From: Granulosicoccus sp.
GTDB lineage: Bacteria > Pseudomonadota > Gammaproteobacteria > Granulosicoccales > Granulosicoccaceae
Assembly: GCA_023301725.1 (NCBI GenBank)
Contig: JALZUD010000037.1
Span: 1 to 64,000, forward strand
Length of the DNA: 64,000 nucleotides
Direction of reading: 5' to 3'
Part shown: in pieces, positions 7,533 through 15,802 of the stretch
Position numbering within the stretch: position 1 is the stretch's first letter
Layout: every line of letters starts with the position of its first letter
Translations under genes and position numbers: made by a program
The notes under the pieces: generated by a model
What the model saw: only the letters and a program-made list of their open reading frames with translations
Database searches by the model: none
Told to the model about the DNA's origin: nothing

Positions 7533-8720
7533 ATGAAGTTGATATTGGATATTCGCCGTGTACTCGCGATTTCATTAGTGGCGTCTCTAGTGGGTGGTTG
7601 TTCAACCAGTGTTCTCAAATCATGGACACCCACACCCACACCCACACCCACACCCACACCCACATCCACATCCACATCGAGCTCATCAGCCCGTTTTGAT
7701 CAGCTGGTTGCCAAAGATGTTGTTTCTGTCTTCATGCAAGTGGATTGGCTGTCGCCAGCTACCACCACGTTAGGTACATCGGCTATGAACCCGGATGATG
7801 ATGCATTCGCCAAGGCATTGAACAACGAATTTCAGGAAGCGGGATATGCAATCCGATCAGTGGGTGCAGGACCTGGAACCATACCCCTAAGTTTTCAGGT
7901 GGAATCAGCTAATCAGATTCAAACGTCACAAACGTCCAGAACGGTCACTGTTACCGTGGGCAATGTAGGCGTTAGGCGAGAATATGTTGCCAGCGCTGAT
8001 GGCAAGATATCACCAGTGGGCGCCATGTTTGTGCAAAATGCAGATGCTGACAGTTTGCAGCTTAATGACGAAATATTTGCAACACTAGACAGTGAAGATG
8101 ATTCCAGCGATACACCTGATTCGTCTTGGATGGAAATAGCCCCGAATCAACAGATTGCCAGCTCCGGTGTATTACCACCCGTGCCTGCAGATGCCGCTGT
8201 GAATGAGCTGCAACCGCGCTCTCAACCCTCGGCTAACCTATCTGCAGCATTACCTCTCAAATCCACTATTGTCGCACCTTCCGTCGGTAGGTCTCAATCG
8301 GCTGAGGCATTCACAACACTGGCAGAAAAAGGCACACGGAATATCTTAGATTTAGAGCAGTCGAATTTCGAATCAGTGTTCAGTGAGATGGGTATCGTAA
8401 ACGAGAAAGTGCTGACATTTTCTGCAGACTCTACTCGGGTGGATGACGCTAGCAAGGCCCGATTGCTCGAGCTCATTCAAAACTTTGATCCTGCGCGCGA
8501 CATCTTTTCCGTTACTGGTTGCTCTCTTGGGCCGACTGAGCATTCTGGAGGACAGGAATTTCTTGCCCGTGGTCGGGCTGAGCGAGTAAAAGAAGAGCTG
8601 ATTTTCGCCGGCGTACCCTCGAGCCAAATACTTGCAGAGGGCTGCTGGGCTGAGGAAACGTTCGACGAACGGATGCCAAGGAGTGGAGCTGTTGTGACAC
8701 TCAAACGTCCGATTACCTAG
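7533..8720 (+). CDS. OmpA-like lipoprotein, copy 1
   Basis: The product has a lipoprotein signal (VASLVGGC, Cys about 23). A Thr/Pro then Thr/Ser linker coded by hexamer repeats follows, then a domain with FDQLVAKDVVSVFMQ and SRTVTVTVGNVGVRREY. The C-terminal 110 residues form a divergent OmpA-like peptidoglycan-binding domain (ADSTRVDDASKARL, GGQEFLARGRAERVKEEL, EGCWAEETFDERMPR). ATG 7533 is chosen over 7509 because it aligns with the paralogue at 9404, including the AGGACAG leader. It is likely anchored in the outer membrane and bound to the wall. The ending GCWA...MP(R)RG-VV-LKR reminds me of OmpA-like proteins near conjugative-element genes, but this is from memory and tentative. Confidence 0.75.
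   Translation: MKLILDIRRVLAISLVASLVGGCSTSVLKSWTPTPTPTPTPTPTSTSTSSSSARFDQLVAKDVVSVFMQVDWLSPATTTLGTSAMNPDDDAFAKALNNEFQEAGYAIRSVGAGPGTIPLSFQVESANQIQTSQTSRTVTVTVGNVGVRREYVASADGKISPVGAMFVQNADADSLQLNDEIFATLDSEDDSSDTPDSSWMEIAPNQQIASSGVLPPVPADAAVNELQPRSQPSANLSAALPLKSTIVAPSVGRSQSAEAFTTLAEKGTRNILDLEQSNFESVFSEMGIVNEKVLTFSADSTRVDDASKARLLELIQNFDPARDIFSVTGCSLGPTEHSGGQEFLARGRAERVKEELIFAGVPSSQILAEGCWAEETFDERMPRSGAVVTLKRPIT
7626..7679. repeat. Hexamer repeats coding a Thr-Pro/Thr-Ser linker
   Basis: Six copies of ACACCC are followed by two ACATCC and one ACATCG. The unit is a multiple of three, so copy change alters linker length without breaking the frame. The paralogue at 9404 has a related but more diverged stretch at 9498-9542. 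Confidence 0.9.
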
Positions 8721-9403
8721 GCCTTAAAAGCACACAACAGAACTATGGGTTCGTAGTGCGCTCAGTCTGCCACTGGTCGTTGACTCGCGTAGGTTGCCTC
8801 ATCCTTCTTCTGCGGTTTGCAGTATCAATTATGCAAAAAGTATTTGTGGAGCCGTATTCTCATCAGATGCCGCGAACTTTACCGTCAATAGAAGGTGATA
8901 CGCAACAGCGATAACGAGTCGTTTTACAGATTCTATGAATAGTAAGTTTGGCTCATGTCTCTTGATCAAACGCTATCAAAAAAAGAGATTAGTCAATTAT
9001 GAGAACTGATCGAAATTTTTAAAGTATAAATGTGCTGCACATCACATTTTAAGGGCAGCAGTTTTTCCAAACACGATAGTAGGCGTATTGCTGAATCCTG
9101 AAACTCATGTACAGGTAATAGATGCAGGCAGTTTTCAAAGTCTCAAGCGTCTATAAAAACTTTCAATCTAGCCAGCACGTGGTGTAGTGATGCGATAAGC
9201 GCGTAAAGCCATTTACTCGAAAATAGCCACGCACCAAGCCTTAAACGACAATGTTCAGATGAAAACACAGTCTGATCATGGTAATGTTTTAGTGTCGAAC
9301 TTCAGACGGTGTCACAAAAACCTAAACGCCAACAGGGTGGCGTCTTTAGGAATGCCCGTCTAAAGAACAGTACTTCTGGAATAAAAGGACAGGAACTCCA
9401 ACC
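8721..9403. other. 683-bp gap between the paralogous lipoprotein genes
   Basis: No gene is supported here. The part from about 9250 matches the upstream region of copy 1. The rest is AT-rich with short frames only. A stem-loop lies at 9321-9350 and AAAGGACAGG precedes the next start. Confidence 0.5.
9321..9350 (+). promoter_or_regulatory. Stem-loop upstream of the second OmpA-like lipoprotein
   Basis: CCTAAA pairs with TTTAGG and CGCCA with TGGCG around an ACAGGG loop, with a two-base bulge. This gives eleven base pairs ending 53 bases before the start codon. It is absent before copy 1. It could be a leader structure or a terminator, but there is no T-run. Confidence 0.35.
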
Positions 9404-10618
9404 ATGAATTCAATATTGGGTATTCGCTGGGTAATCGCGATTTCGTTAGGTGTATCTTTTATCAGCGGTTGCTCAAGCGGTCTTCTCAAGCCGTGGACAC
9501 CCACATCAGCATCCGCATCCACATCCTCATCTACACCCACACCGAACTCATCAACCCAATTTGATCAGCTGGTTTCCAAAGATATTGTTTCTGTCTTCAT
9601 GCAGGTGAATCGGCTATCACCAGCGACCACCACTTTGGGTACATCAGCTATGGGCTCGGATAATGATGCATTCGCCGAAGCACTGAACAACGCATTTCAG
9701 GACGCGGGATATGCAATACGGTCAGTGGGGGCAAGTCCTGCAACCATACCTCTAAGCTTCCAACTGGAATCACCCGACCAGAGTCAAGCCTCTACAGCAT
9801 CGCAAACGTCCAGAACGGTCACTGTTACCGTAGGCGATGTCGCCGTTAGACGAGAGTATGTCACTGATGCTAACGGCCAGATTACGCCTGTGGGCGGTAT
9901 GGAAGTGAAAGGTGTAGTGGACGAAAAGTTGCAACTTAACGACCAAATATTTGCAACTCCTAGCGGCAAAGATGAACCCGATGATTCGCCTGCACCATTC
10001 ACTGAGGAGGTGGCTCCGAGACAACAGATTGCTGACTCTGGTGCGCTGCCATCGACACGGCCTTATGCTCGTCCTTTGAGTAGTCTGCAACAGAATTCTC
10101 AGCCCCTAGCGTATCTATCAGCGGCCTTACCGAGTGAGAGCAATCGTCCTCTATTAGATATCCCCGCACCGTCAATTGCCATTGCCGAACCTCTATCACA
10201 GAGTGCGTTTGCGTCATTGGCTGAAAAAGACACGGAAAACATGATAGACCTTCAACAGTCGAACTTTGACTCGTTGTTCAATGAATTGGGTATTGTTGAC
10301 GAGAAAATTCTCACGTTTGCCAACGATTCCACGCGAATGGGTTCTGTCAGCAAAGCGCGCATACGAGAGCTGGTCAATGACTTCGACCCTGCACAGGACA
10401 TCTTCTCTGTGGTCGGCTGCTCTCTTGGGCCCACTGGTTACTCTGGAGGGCAGGAAGGTCTGGCTCGCGGTCGGGCTGAGCGTGTAAAAGAAGAGCTGCT
10501 ATACGCTGGTGTGCCTTCCGACCAGATACTGGCAGAGGGCTGCTGGGCCGAGGACGCTTTCGATGAGCGGATGCCAAGGCGCGGTGTAGTGGTGAGTCTG
10601 AAACGGCCAGTTACTTAG
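9404..10618 (+). CDS. OmpA-like lipoprotein, copy 2
   Basis: This protein is homologous along its whole length to the one at 7533. It has the same lipobox type (SFISGC), a Ser/Thr/Pro linker, the domain FDQLVSKDIVSVFMQ and SRTVTVTVGDVAVRREY, and the divergent OmpA-like C-terminus with GGQEGLARGRAERVKEEL and EGCWAEDAFDERMPRRG. The variable middle (residues about 190-280) differs most. AAAGGACAGG lies before the ATG. The pair arose by tandem duplication. Divergence in the linker and middle suggests different partners or surface exposure, which is inference. Confidence 0.75.
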   Translation: MNSILGIRWVIAISLGVSFISGCSSGLLKPWTPTSASASTSSSTPTPNSSTQFDQLVSKDIVSVFMQVNRLSPATTTLGTSAMGSDNDAFAEALNNAFQDAGYAIRSVGASPATIPLSFQLESPDQSQASTASQTSRTVTVTVGDVAVRREYVTDANGQITPVGGMEVKGVVDEKLQLNDQIFATPSGKDEPDDSPAPFTEEVAPRQQIADSGALPSTRPYARPLSSLQQNSQPLAYLSAALPSESNRPLLDIPAPSIAIAEPLSQSAFASLAEKDTENMIDLQQSNFDSLFNELGIVDEKILTFANDSTRMGSVSKARIRELVNDFDPAQDIFSVVGCSLGPTGYSGGQEGLARGRAERVKEELLYAGVPSDQILAEGCWAEDAFDERMPRRGVVVSLKRPVT

Positions 10619-10669
10619 GCTAAAGACCCTTTGAACAATCGGGGGTTGAGAGTGCAGTTCAGCTGGCTG

Positions 10670-11107
10670 CTAGCGATTAACCCGCATGGGTTGTCTCATT
10701 CCTTTAGTGCTCGCTCTGATTCGTAGGTCATAGATGTTGCCAGTTTGTAGACCGATGAATTCGACAGATTGCCTGGTGTATGTCCGCGTTGGGTAGAACG
10801 CAACGATATTGTCGTTGATGATAATTTCACAGCCCGGCAAGTTCTGATTGGGGTTGCGCAGTGCAACAGGCTCAGGAAGAACGATGGCACGCTCGTATCC
10901 TGTTCGCAAATGAACCAAAATAGGACTGCCACTGAACCTTGCTTCTCTGTATTCGAGCCATTGGCCCATGGGAGCAACGGTTCCGTTTCGCAATGCCTCT
11001 TGAGAAAGAGCCGCCGTGCTGATCGTTGCGCAGACAAGTAGAGTGGTGACGGCTAGTGTTGTCCCGACTTTGTGGTGTGGGCTGTTTGTTTTTTTCGGCA
11101 CTTTCAT
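10670..11107 (-). CDS. Small exported protein, possibly DUF3438 / conjugative-element (TraK-like) type
   Basis: The 145-residue product has a signal peptide (about residues 16-36, ending TAALSQ). The mature part reads as short beta strands: VHLRTGYERAIVLPEPVAL, then IIINDNIVAFYPTRTY and IYDLRIRAS. The GYERAIVLPEPV motif and overall pattern resemble DUF3438 (TIGR03749) proteins of integrating conjugative elements, but this one is shorter than usual. No other conjugation genes lie next to it, so it may be a remnant or a co-opted envelope protein. It points away from the vWA genes and shares an intergenic region with them. Confidence 0.45.
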   Translation of the reverse strand: MKVPKKTNSPHHKVGTTLAVTTLLVCATISTAALSQEALRNGTVAPMGQWLEYREARFSGSPILVHLRTGYERAIVLPEPVALRNPNQNLPGCEIIINDNIVAFYPTRTYTRQSVEFIGLQTGNIYDLRIRASTKGMRQPMRVNR

Positions 11108-11223
11108 GATTATTCCAGTCTTTTGTCATCCACATTGAGCTTACAGGCTTCGCCAGAATTGTGCATTATATCAAGCGAAGTTGTCTGGACGGCAGCCGAG
11201 TAGACACCACGATCATGCCCAAG

Positions 11224-11252
11224 TTCGCAATGAAAATTCCAACCGTTATACT
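11224..11252 (+). promoter_or_regulatory. Putative sigma-70 promoter of the vWA/PP2C/kinase operon
   Basis: TTCGCA (-35, 11224-11229) and TATACT (-10, 11247-11252) are separated by 17 bases. They lie about 50 bases before the first gene of the operon. Confidence 0.45.
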
Positions 11253-11304
11253 GTATCTGGCGTTGCCACTAACGTAGTAGAGCCATTAATAAGAGGCTAA
11301 GTGT

Positions 11305-11943
11305 ATGAGACGACTACCTGTATACCTTCTCGTGGATACCTCAGGTTCGATGCGGGGCGAACCGATAGAGGCTGTTAACAACGGCATAAAGAGTCTTATC
11401 GCCACCTTACGTCAGGATCCACAGGCACTGGAAAGCGTCTACATGTCCATCATCACTTTTGATGCAAAGGTTAAGGCGGTGTGCGAACTGACGCCTCTTG
11501 AGAGCTTCAATCCGCCGTCTATAACAACGCCAGATTCTGGCCCCACTCATTTGGGCGAGGCGATCAGGATGGTGGCACAAACTGTTGCCAACGATGTTCG
11601 AAAATCAACAGATACGCAAAAAGGTGATTGGGCTCCCATGCTGTTCGTGCTCTCGGATGGCAAAGCCAGCGATTTGCAGGAATTCAAGGAGGCCACGCCA
11701 TTAATACGCGCTGCAGGCTTTGCCAGTATTGTTGGTCTTGCTGCTGGCCCAAAGGCGAATCCTGCAGACCTGAAAACATTCTGCGATCACGTGGCTACTA
11801 TGGAAACCATGGATAGTCAAAGCTTCGCTAAATTCTTCCAGTGGGTATCTGAAGCTATTAATACCGGTACCAAAAGAACCAATACAGACAATAAAAAAGA
11901 CTCATTGTCGACACCACCAGACGAGATCGATTTTCAGTTCTAA
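11305..11943 (+). CDS. TerY/YegL-like vWA domain protein, copy 1
   Basis: The 212-residue protein is almost entirely a von Willebrand factor A domain. The metal-ion site DTSGSM is near residue 11 (DxSxS), a Thr follows in DSGPTHLGEA, and the strand LFVLSDGKASD carries the late Asp. This is the TerY / E. coli YegL type found with a PP2C phosphatase and a kinase. It lacks the C-terminal zinc domain of the next gene. AGAGG precedes the ATG. It is the first gene of a four-gene set and is paralogous to the gene 51 bases downstream. A scaffold or substrate-binding role in phospho-signalling is inferred. Confidence 0.85.
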   Translation: MRRLPVYLLVDTSGSMRGEPIEAVNNGIKSLIATLRQDPQALESVYMSIITFDAKVKAVCELTPLESFNPPSITTPDSGPTHLGEAIRMVAQTVANDVRKSTDTQKGDWAPMLFVLSDGKASDLQEFKEATPLIRAAGFASIVGLAAGPKANPADLKTFCDHVATMETMDSQSFAKFFQWVSEAINTGTKRTNTDNKKDSLSTPPDEIDFQF

Positions 11944-11994
11944 CGCGTTTTAGTCGTTATATCTATCGCTTGTGATCACACAGGAAACCTTCGA

Positions 11995-13041
11995 ATGAGA
12001 AAACTCCCCGTATTCCTCGTTATCGATGTATCGGAATCCGTAGCAGGGCCTTTGCAGCAGTCCATTACACAAGGCATGAAAACGATTGTCTCTGGTTTGA
12101 GGACGGATCCACAGGCACTGGAGTCGGTGCACATGTCAGTCATCGTGTTTGCCGGGAAGGCTCAGGTGTTGGTTAGTATGGTTGAGTTGGCTAACTTCTA
12201 CCTGCCTTCTCTACCCATTGGCGGTGGTACCTCTTTGAATGCTGCACTGACCACATTGATGGGTGAGATAGATACTCACGTGGTTAAAGGCTCAAGTACC
12301 CAGAGAAGTGACTGGAAGCCGATGGTGTTCCTGATCACTGATGGTGTGCCTACAGACAGTCGCACTGATGCTATCGACAAATGGCAAGCGCAATACGCCA
12401 GTAAGGCAACGCTTGTGTCGGTGTCTATTGGTGGTGGCGCTGATCATTCCCTTTTGCGCAAACTCAGTGACGATATCGTCGTGCTGGCCAATGCATCTGA
12501 GGACACCTTGGTGAAGTTCTTTCAATGGATCAGTCAGTCGGTGTCTATTCAGAGTAATGCCGTTGCAAATAGAAAACCTGCCGATGGTGTTGACCTATCG
12601 AAGAACCTACCCTCGGGTGCTGTATCGCTGGCCAAGAGTGATGACGACGGTGTGCCGCAATCTGTGGACGATAGACTGGCGATTTTTGTCGCACGCTGCC
12701 AGCGCACGGAAGCCCCTTATCTGATGCGTTTTGAACGCCAGGGGCCAACAGGTGATAATGCTCGCTATGCCTTGAGACAAACATTACCACTCACCGATGA
12801 CTACTTCGAACTGTGTGATGAACATGCCTCTGGTAGTGCGAAAATCAGCACTTCCCAGCTTGAAGGGTTTCCGGGATGCCCGCACTGCGGAACTCACATT
12901 GCCATGGTCGAATGCACTTGTCGGAAGATGCATTGCATCGATGGGCCGGGCATGGCCACATGCCCGTGGTGCGGTAGTAGCCAGAATTTTGTGGCTGCCG
13001 AAAAAGGTTCGTCGATTGATTTTTCCAGAGGCTTAGGGTGA
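11995..13041 (+). CDS. TerY/YegL-like vWA protein with C-terminal zinc-ribbon, copy 2
   Basis: The N-terminal about 190 residues are a vWA domain with metal site DVSESV and the strand VFLITDGVPTDS. It is homologous to the preceding gene (both share LRxDPQALESVxMS). The C-terminal 110 residues carry Cys pairs (CPHCG, CTCRKMHC, CPWCG), a TerY-C-like zinc-binding module. AGGAAA lies before the ATG. The stop overlaps the start of the phosphatase gene by four bases (GTGA), which implies translational coupling. E. coli has a single YegL, so two here is unusual. Confidence 0.85.
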   Translation: MRKLPVFLVIDVSESVAGPLQQSITQGMKTIVSGLRTDPQALESVHMSVIVFAGKAQVLVSMVELANFYLPSLPIGGGTSLNAALTTLMGEIDTHVVKGSSTQRSDWKPMVFLITDGVPTDSRTDAIDKWQAQYASKATLVSVSIGGGADHSLLRKLSDDIVVLANASEDTLVKFFQWISQSVSIQSNAVANRKPADGVDLSKNLPSGAVSLAKSDDDGVPQSVDDRLAIFVARCQRTEAPYLMRFERQGPTGDNARYALRQTLPLTDDYFELCDEHASGSAKISTSQLEGFPGCPHCGTHIAMVECTCRKMHCIDGPGMATCPWCGSSQNFVAAEKGSSIDFSRGLG

Positions 13042-14264
13042 CCACAAGTGATAAGCAAAGCTATTCCTCAGTGCCTAAAGAGCTTTGGCAGCATGGGCAC
13101 TGTGTTAAGGCCGCTCGTGTTGGAACCGCTTTTGACAGCGAGCTGTCTCTGCCTGCAGACTTCGTCATACACAGCTCAGAGGGTTTAGCAGTACTTGATT
13201 TAGAGTTGGACAAAGAAAAGCAAGTGGTTAGCGGCGTGCCAAACAAAGCGGGTGAATTCGATATTCTTTTGCACGGTACATCGGGAACAAACAAAAAGCC
13301 TGCAACCGTTGTACTCACCGTGAATGTCAACCCTGATCCGCTGACACTATGGAAGGATATTCCAAGTGACCCAGACGGCCAGTATGCGCGACCAGACACG
13401 TGGCACAGCACGATGAATGGTAGTGATGGCATGCGTGTTATCGCTGCTAGCCGCCGTGGGCGTCGTCATGCGCACAAGGGTGATTACCGTGATGACGCCG
13501 CCTCAATGCGCTATTGCCAAGATACCGGCTGGTGGGTGATTGCCGTAGCTGATGGCGCTGGCAGTGCTCCATTATCTCGACAAGGCGCGCAGGTTGCGGT
13601 TAAGACCATGACTGACGTACTCCCGGAGCGTCTGTCGACACTCGACGGCAGCGTCTTCGTGCCTCGTAACGAAACCTTGTGCGAATGTATGGTTAGTGTG
13701 GCCGCCGATGCCGCTAGAAAAATTGAAGAAGATGCTATTTTTAGCGGTAGCAAGGTAACAGATTTTTCAACTACATTAATCGCCACTGCTATTAAACGTG
13801 TTGATGATGAATGGCTGTGCGTATCGTTCTCTATTGGTGATGGCGGTTGTGTCATCTGGGATGCTCCAACATCCAGTGTCGTACCCATGAGCCTTGCAGA
13901 TAGCGGGGAGTTCGCAGGCGAGACGCGATTTCTTGATAGCAAAATACTGAACGATGCCGAGCAATGCCTCGATCGATTGTTTGTGCATAGAGCGCCTTCC
14001 TTCACTGCGCTGTTTCTGATGACTGATGGCGTCTCCGATCCTTGGTTCGAAACTGAGACCTCATTGCAGAACGCCGATAAATGGAAAGGATTCTGGGCTG
14101 AGCAGCTGGAGCCAATTTTTGCCGAAGCTAACTTGGCTAAAGGTACTGATGGCACATCAAAGCGTCTACTGATGTGGCTGGAATTCTTTATTGCTGGCGA
14201 GCACGATGATCGCACAATCGCCGCATGTGTCCCCTGTGTGATATCTGATACCAAAGGCACATAA
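13038..14264 (+). CDS. PP2C-family Ser/Thr phosphatase with N-terminal Ig-like domain (YegK/PphC-like)
   Basis: Residues about 130-400 form a PP2C domain: KGDYRDDAAS, VIAVADGAGSAPLSRQGA, FSTTLIATAI, FSIGDGGCVIWD, LFLMTDGVSDPW and HDDRTIAACV. The metal-binding Asp residues of ADGAG, TDGVSD and DDR are in place, so activity is likely. The first about 100 residues look like an Ig-like repeat (VSGVPNKAGEFDI is the usual 'G-P-AG-Y' turn) and could bind a partner. The GTG start overlaps the vWA stop. The neighbouring kinase makes it the phosphatase of a TerY-P triad, presumably reversing that kinase's phosphorylation. Confidence 0.88.
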   Translation: MTTSDKQSYSSVPKELWQHGHCVKAARVGTAFDSELSLPADFVIHSSEGLAVLDLELDKEKQVVSGVPNKAGEFDILLHGTSGTNKKPATVVLTVNVNPDPLTLWKDIPSDPDGQYARPDTWHSTMNGSDGMRVIAASRRGRRHAHKGDYRDDAASMRYCQDTGWWVIAVADGAGSAPLSRQGAQVAVKTMTDVLPERLSTLDGSVFVPRNETLCECMVSVAADAARKIEEDAIFSGSKVTDFSTTLIATAIKRVDDEWLCVSFSIGDGGCVIWDAPTSSVVPMSLADSGEFAGETRFLDSKILNDAEQCLDRLFVHRAPSFTALFLMTDGVSDPWFETETSLQNADKWKGFWAEQLEPIFAEANLAKGTDGTSKRLLMWLEFFIAGEHDDRTIAACVPCVISDTKGT

Positions 14265-14279
14265 GGAGGTACAAACCAC

Positions 14280-15773
14280 ATGCAAACCATCGTGACCGAT
14301 CGTGGTGTATCCATCAATGTAGAAGATGAGCCATTTGCCTCCGGCACCATGAAAGACGTCTACCGCATAGAGGGTGGGCGAGATGTGCTAGCGGTGTTCC
14401 GTGAGCCACTCAATGCACAGGGTGCAGACCGATTGAAAGCGCTGGTAGACACCTATCGTGCAAGGATTGTCGATGGCCCCGGTGGCAATGAATTGTCTAG
14501 CCTCTACCGCTGGCCAAGCGATACGGCCACGTTCAACGGCAAGAGCGCGGTGCTTGTACCGATGTTTGAATCAAAATACTTGTTTTCGCATGGCTCGGTT
14601 GATAACGACAAACTGTTTATACGTGGCAAAGAGAAGCAAGGTAAGTGGTTTACCTCTGCCTACCATCGCAACACGTTTTTGCATCCTGCAGAGCATGGCA
14701 AATGGACTGACGCATTATCTATTTGTCGACGCTTGGCTCAGGCAGTTAGGCGTTTGCATGCAGGTGGGCTTGCACATAGCGATTTGAGTTACCGCAACGT
14801 GTTGGTTGATCCAGGCACCGGGTCCGCTTGCCTGATCGATATTGACGGACTAGTAGTGCCCGGCAAGTTTGCACCGGATGTCACGGGCACGCCCGATTTC
14901 ATAGCGCCCGAAGTGGTGCGCACAAGAGACCTGAACATTGATGATCCTGAACGCATTCATCCCAGCATGGAAACTGACCGGCATGCGTTAGCGGTTTTAA
15001 TCTATCTCTATCTCACTGGTCGACATCCGCTTCGTGGCAAAAAGATACATGACGCACATGATGCTGACAGAGATGAAAGCTTGGCCATGGGAAATGGCGC
15101 ACTATGGATAGAGCATCCTGACGATCCATCCAATCGCACAGACAGTGAAGATGCACGTGCGGCTGAGTTACCGTGGGTTGATGAATTGAAACTACCTAGC
15201 AGCGTATTGTGTGGCCCATTACTATATGCGCTTTTTCAGCGGGCGTTTATTGATGGTCTGCACACGCCACATAGCAGGCCCACATCGGAAGAGTGGGAGC
15301 GTGCGCTGGTGCTTACACAAGACTTGCTCTTGCCGTGTTCAAACCATGAATGCTTCATGGGGCACTACGTGTTTTTGAACAGGGATAAACCTGCGTGCCC
15401 TATTTGCCATACCCGGTACGCGCACAGTATTCCGGTGTTGACTTTTTACACAAAGAGAGCAGGCAGTAGCTTCAGACCCGAAGGCCATACCATGGCCCTT
15501 GTTGATAATAAAGAAATACAAGTGTGGCAAGCAGACCGCTTTTCGTTTGATAACGAACGATTGGAAGACGACAAGAAGGCCGTGCTTGCGCGTGTAGAGA
15601 GGGCAGGTGATGACTGGATACTGATCAACGCATCTGGTGATGAGATGGTCGATGCATCAACTTCACAAGCGGTTGCCATTGGCGATAGGTTTAAGCTGGA
15701 GGAAGGTGCAAAGCTTTTGTTGTCTAAAGTGGACGGGTGTCGGCTGGCTTATGTGCAGATTGTTAATGGTTGA
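14280..15773 (+). CDS. Protein kinase-like protein of the TerY-P triad (YegI-like)
   Basis: The 497-residue protein has a Ser/Thr-kinase fold: a glycine-poor loop near SGTMKDVYRI, catalytic loop HSDLSYRN (166-173, Asp168) in place of HRDLKxxN, LIDIDG (186-190) at the metal site, and TPDFIAPE as the activation-segment end. Residues about 345-385 hold two Cys pairs with His (CSNHEC, CPICH), a zinc-ribbon. The last 80 residues (WILINASGDEMVDAS, GDRFKLEEGAKLLL) look like a degenerate FHA domain. A perfect ribosome site AAGGAGGT (14263-14270) lies nine bases before the ATG. It is the last gene of the operon. Confidence 0.87.
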   Translation: MQTIVTDRGVSINVEDEPFASGTMKDVYRIEGGRDVLAVFREPLNAQGADRLKALVDTYRARIVDGPGGNELSSLYRWPSDTATFNGKSAVLVPMFESKYLFSHGSVDNDKLFIRGKEKQGKWFTSAYHRNTFLHPAEHGKWTDALSICRRLAQAVRRLHAGGLAHSDLSYRNVLVDPGTGSACLIDIDGLVVPGKFAPDVTGTPDFIAPEVVRTRDLNIDDPERIHPSMETDRHALAVLIYLYLTGRHPLRGKKIHDAHDADRDESLAMGNGALWIEHPDDPSNRTDSEDARAAELPWVDELKLPSSVLCGPLLYALFQRAFIDGLHTPHSRPTSEEWERALVLTQDLLLPCSNHECFMGHYVFLNRDKPACPICHTRYAHSIPVLTFYTKRAGSSFRPEGHTMALVDNKEIQVWQADRFSFDNERLEDDKKAVLARVERAGDDWILINASGDEMVDASTSQAVAIGDRFKLEEGAKLLLSKVDGCRLAYVQIVNG

Positions 15774-15782
15774 ACTATTCAG

Positions 15783-15802
15783 GGTCTCATAGACTTGAGA
15801 TC
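15783..15802. terminator. Short stem-loop between convergent genes
   Basis: GGTCTCA and TGAGATC pair over seven bases (one G-T pair) around a TAGACT loop. It sits ten bases after the kinase stop and touches the stop of the convergent gene. It could end both transcripts, but no T-run is present. Confidence 0.35.

Noticed and set aside
7451-7675. Minus-strand frame rich in Val-Gly and Asp
   Set aside because: It is the complement of the ACACCC repeats in the lipoprotein linker, with no start signal and no family.
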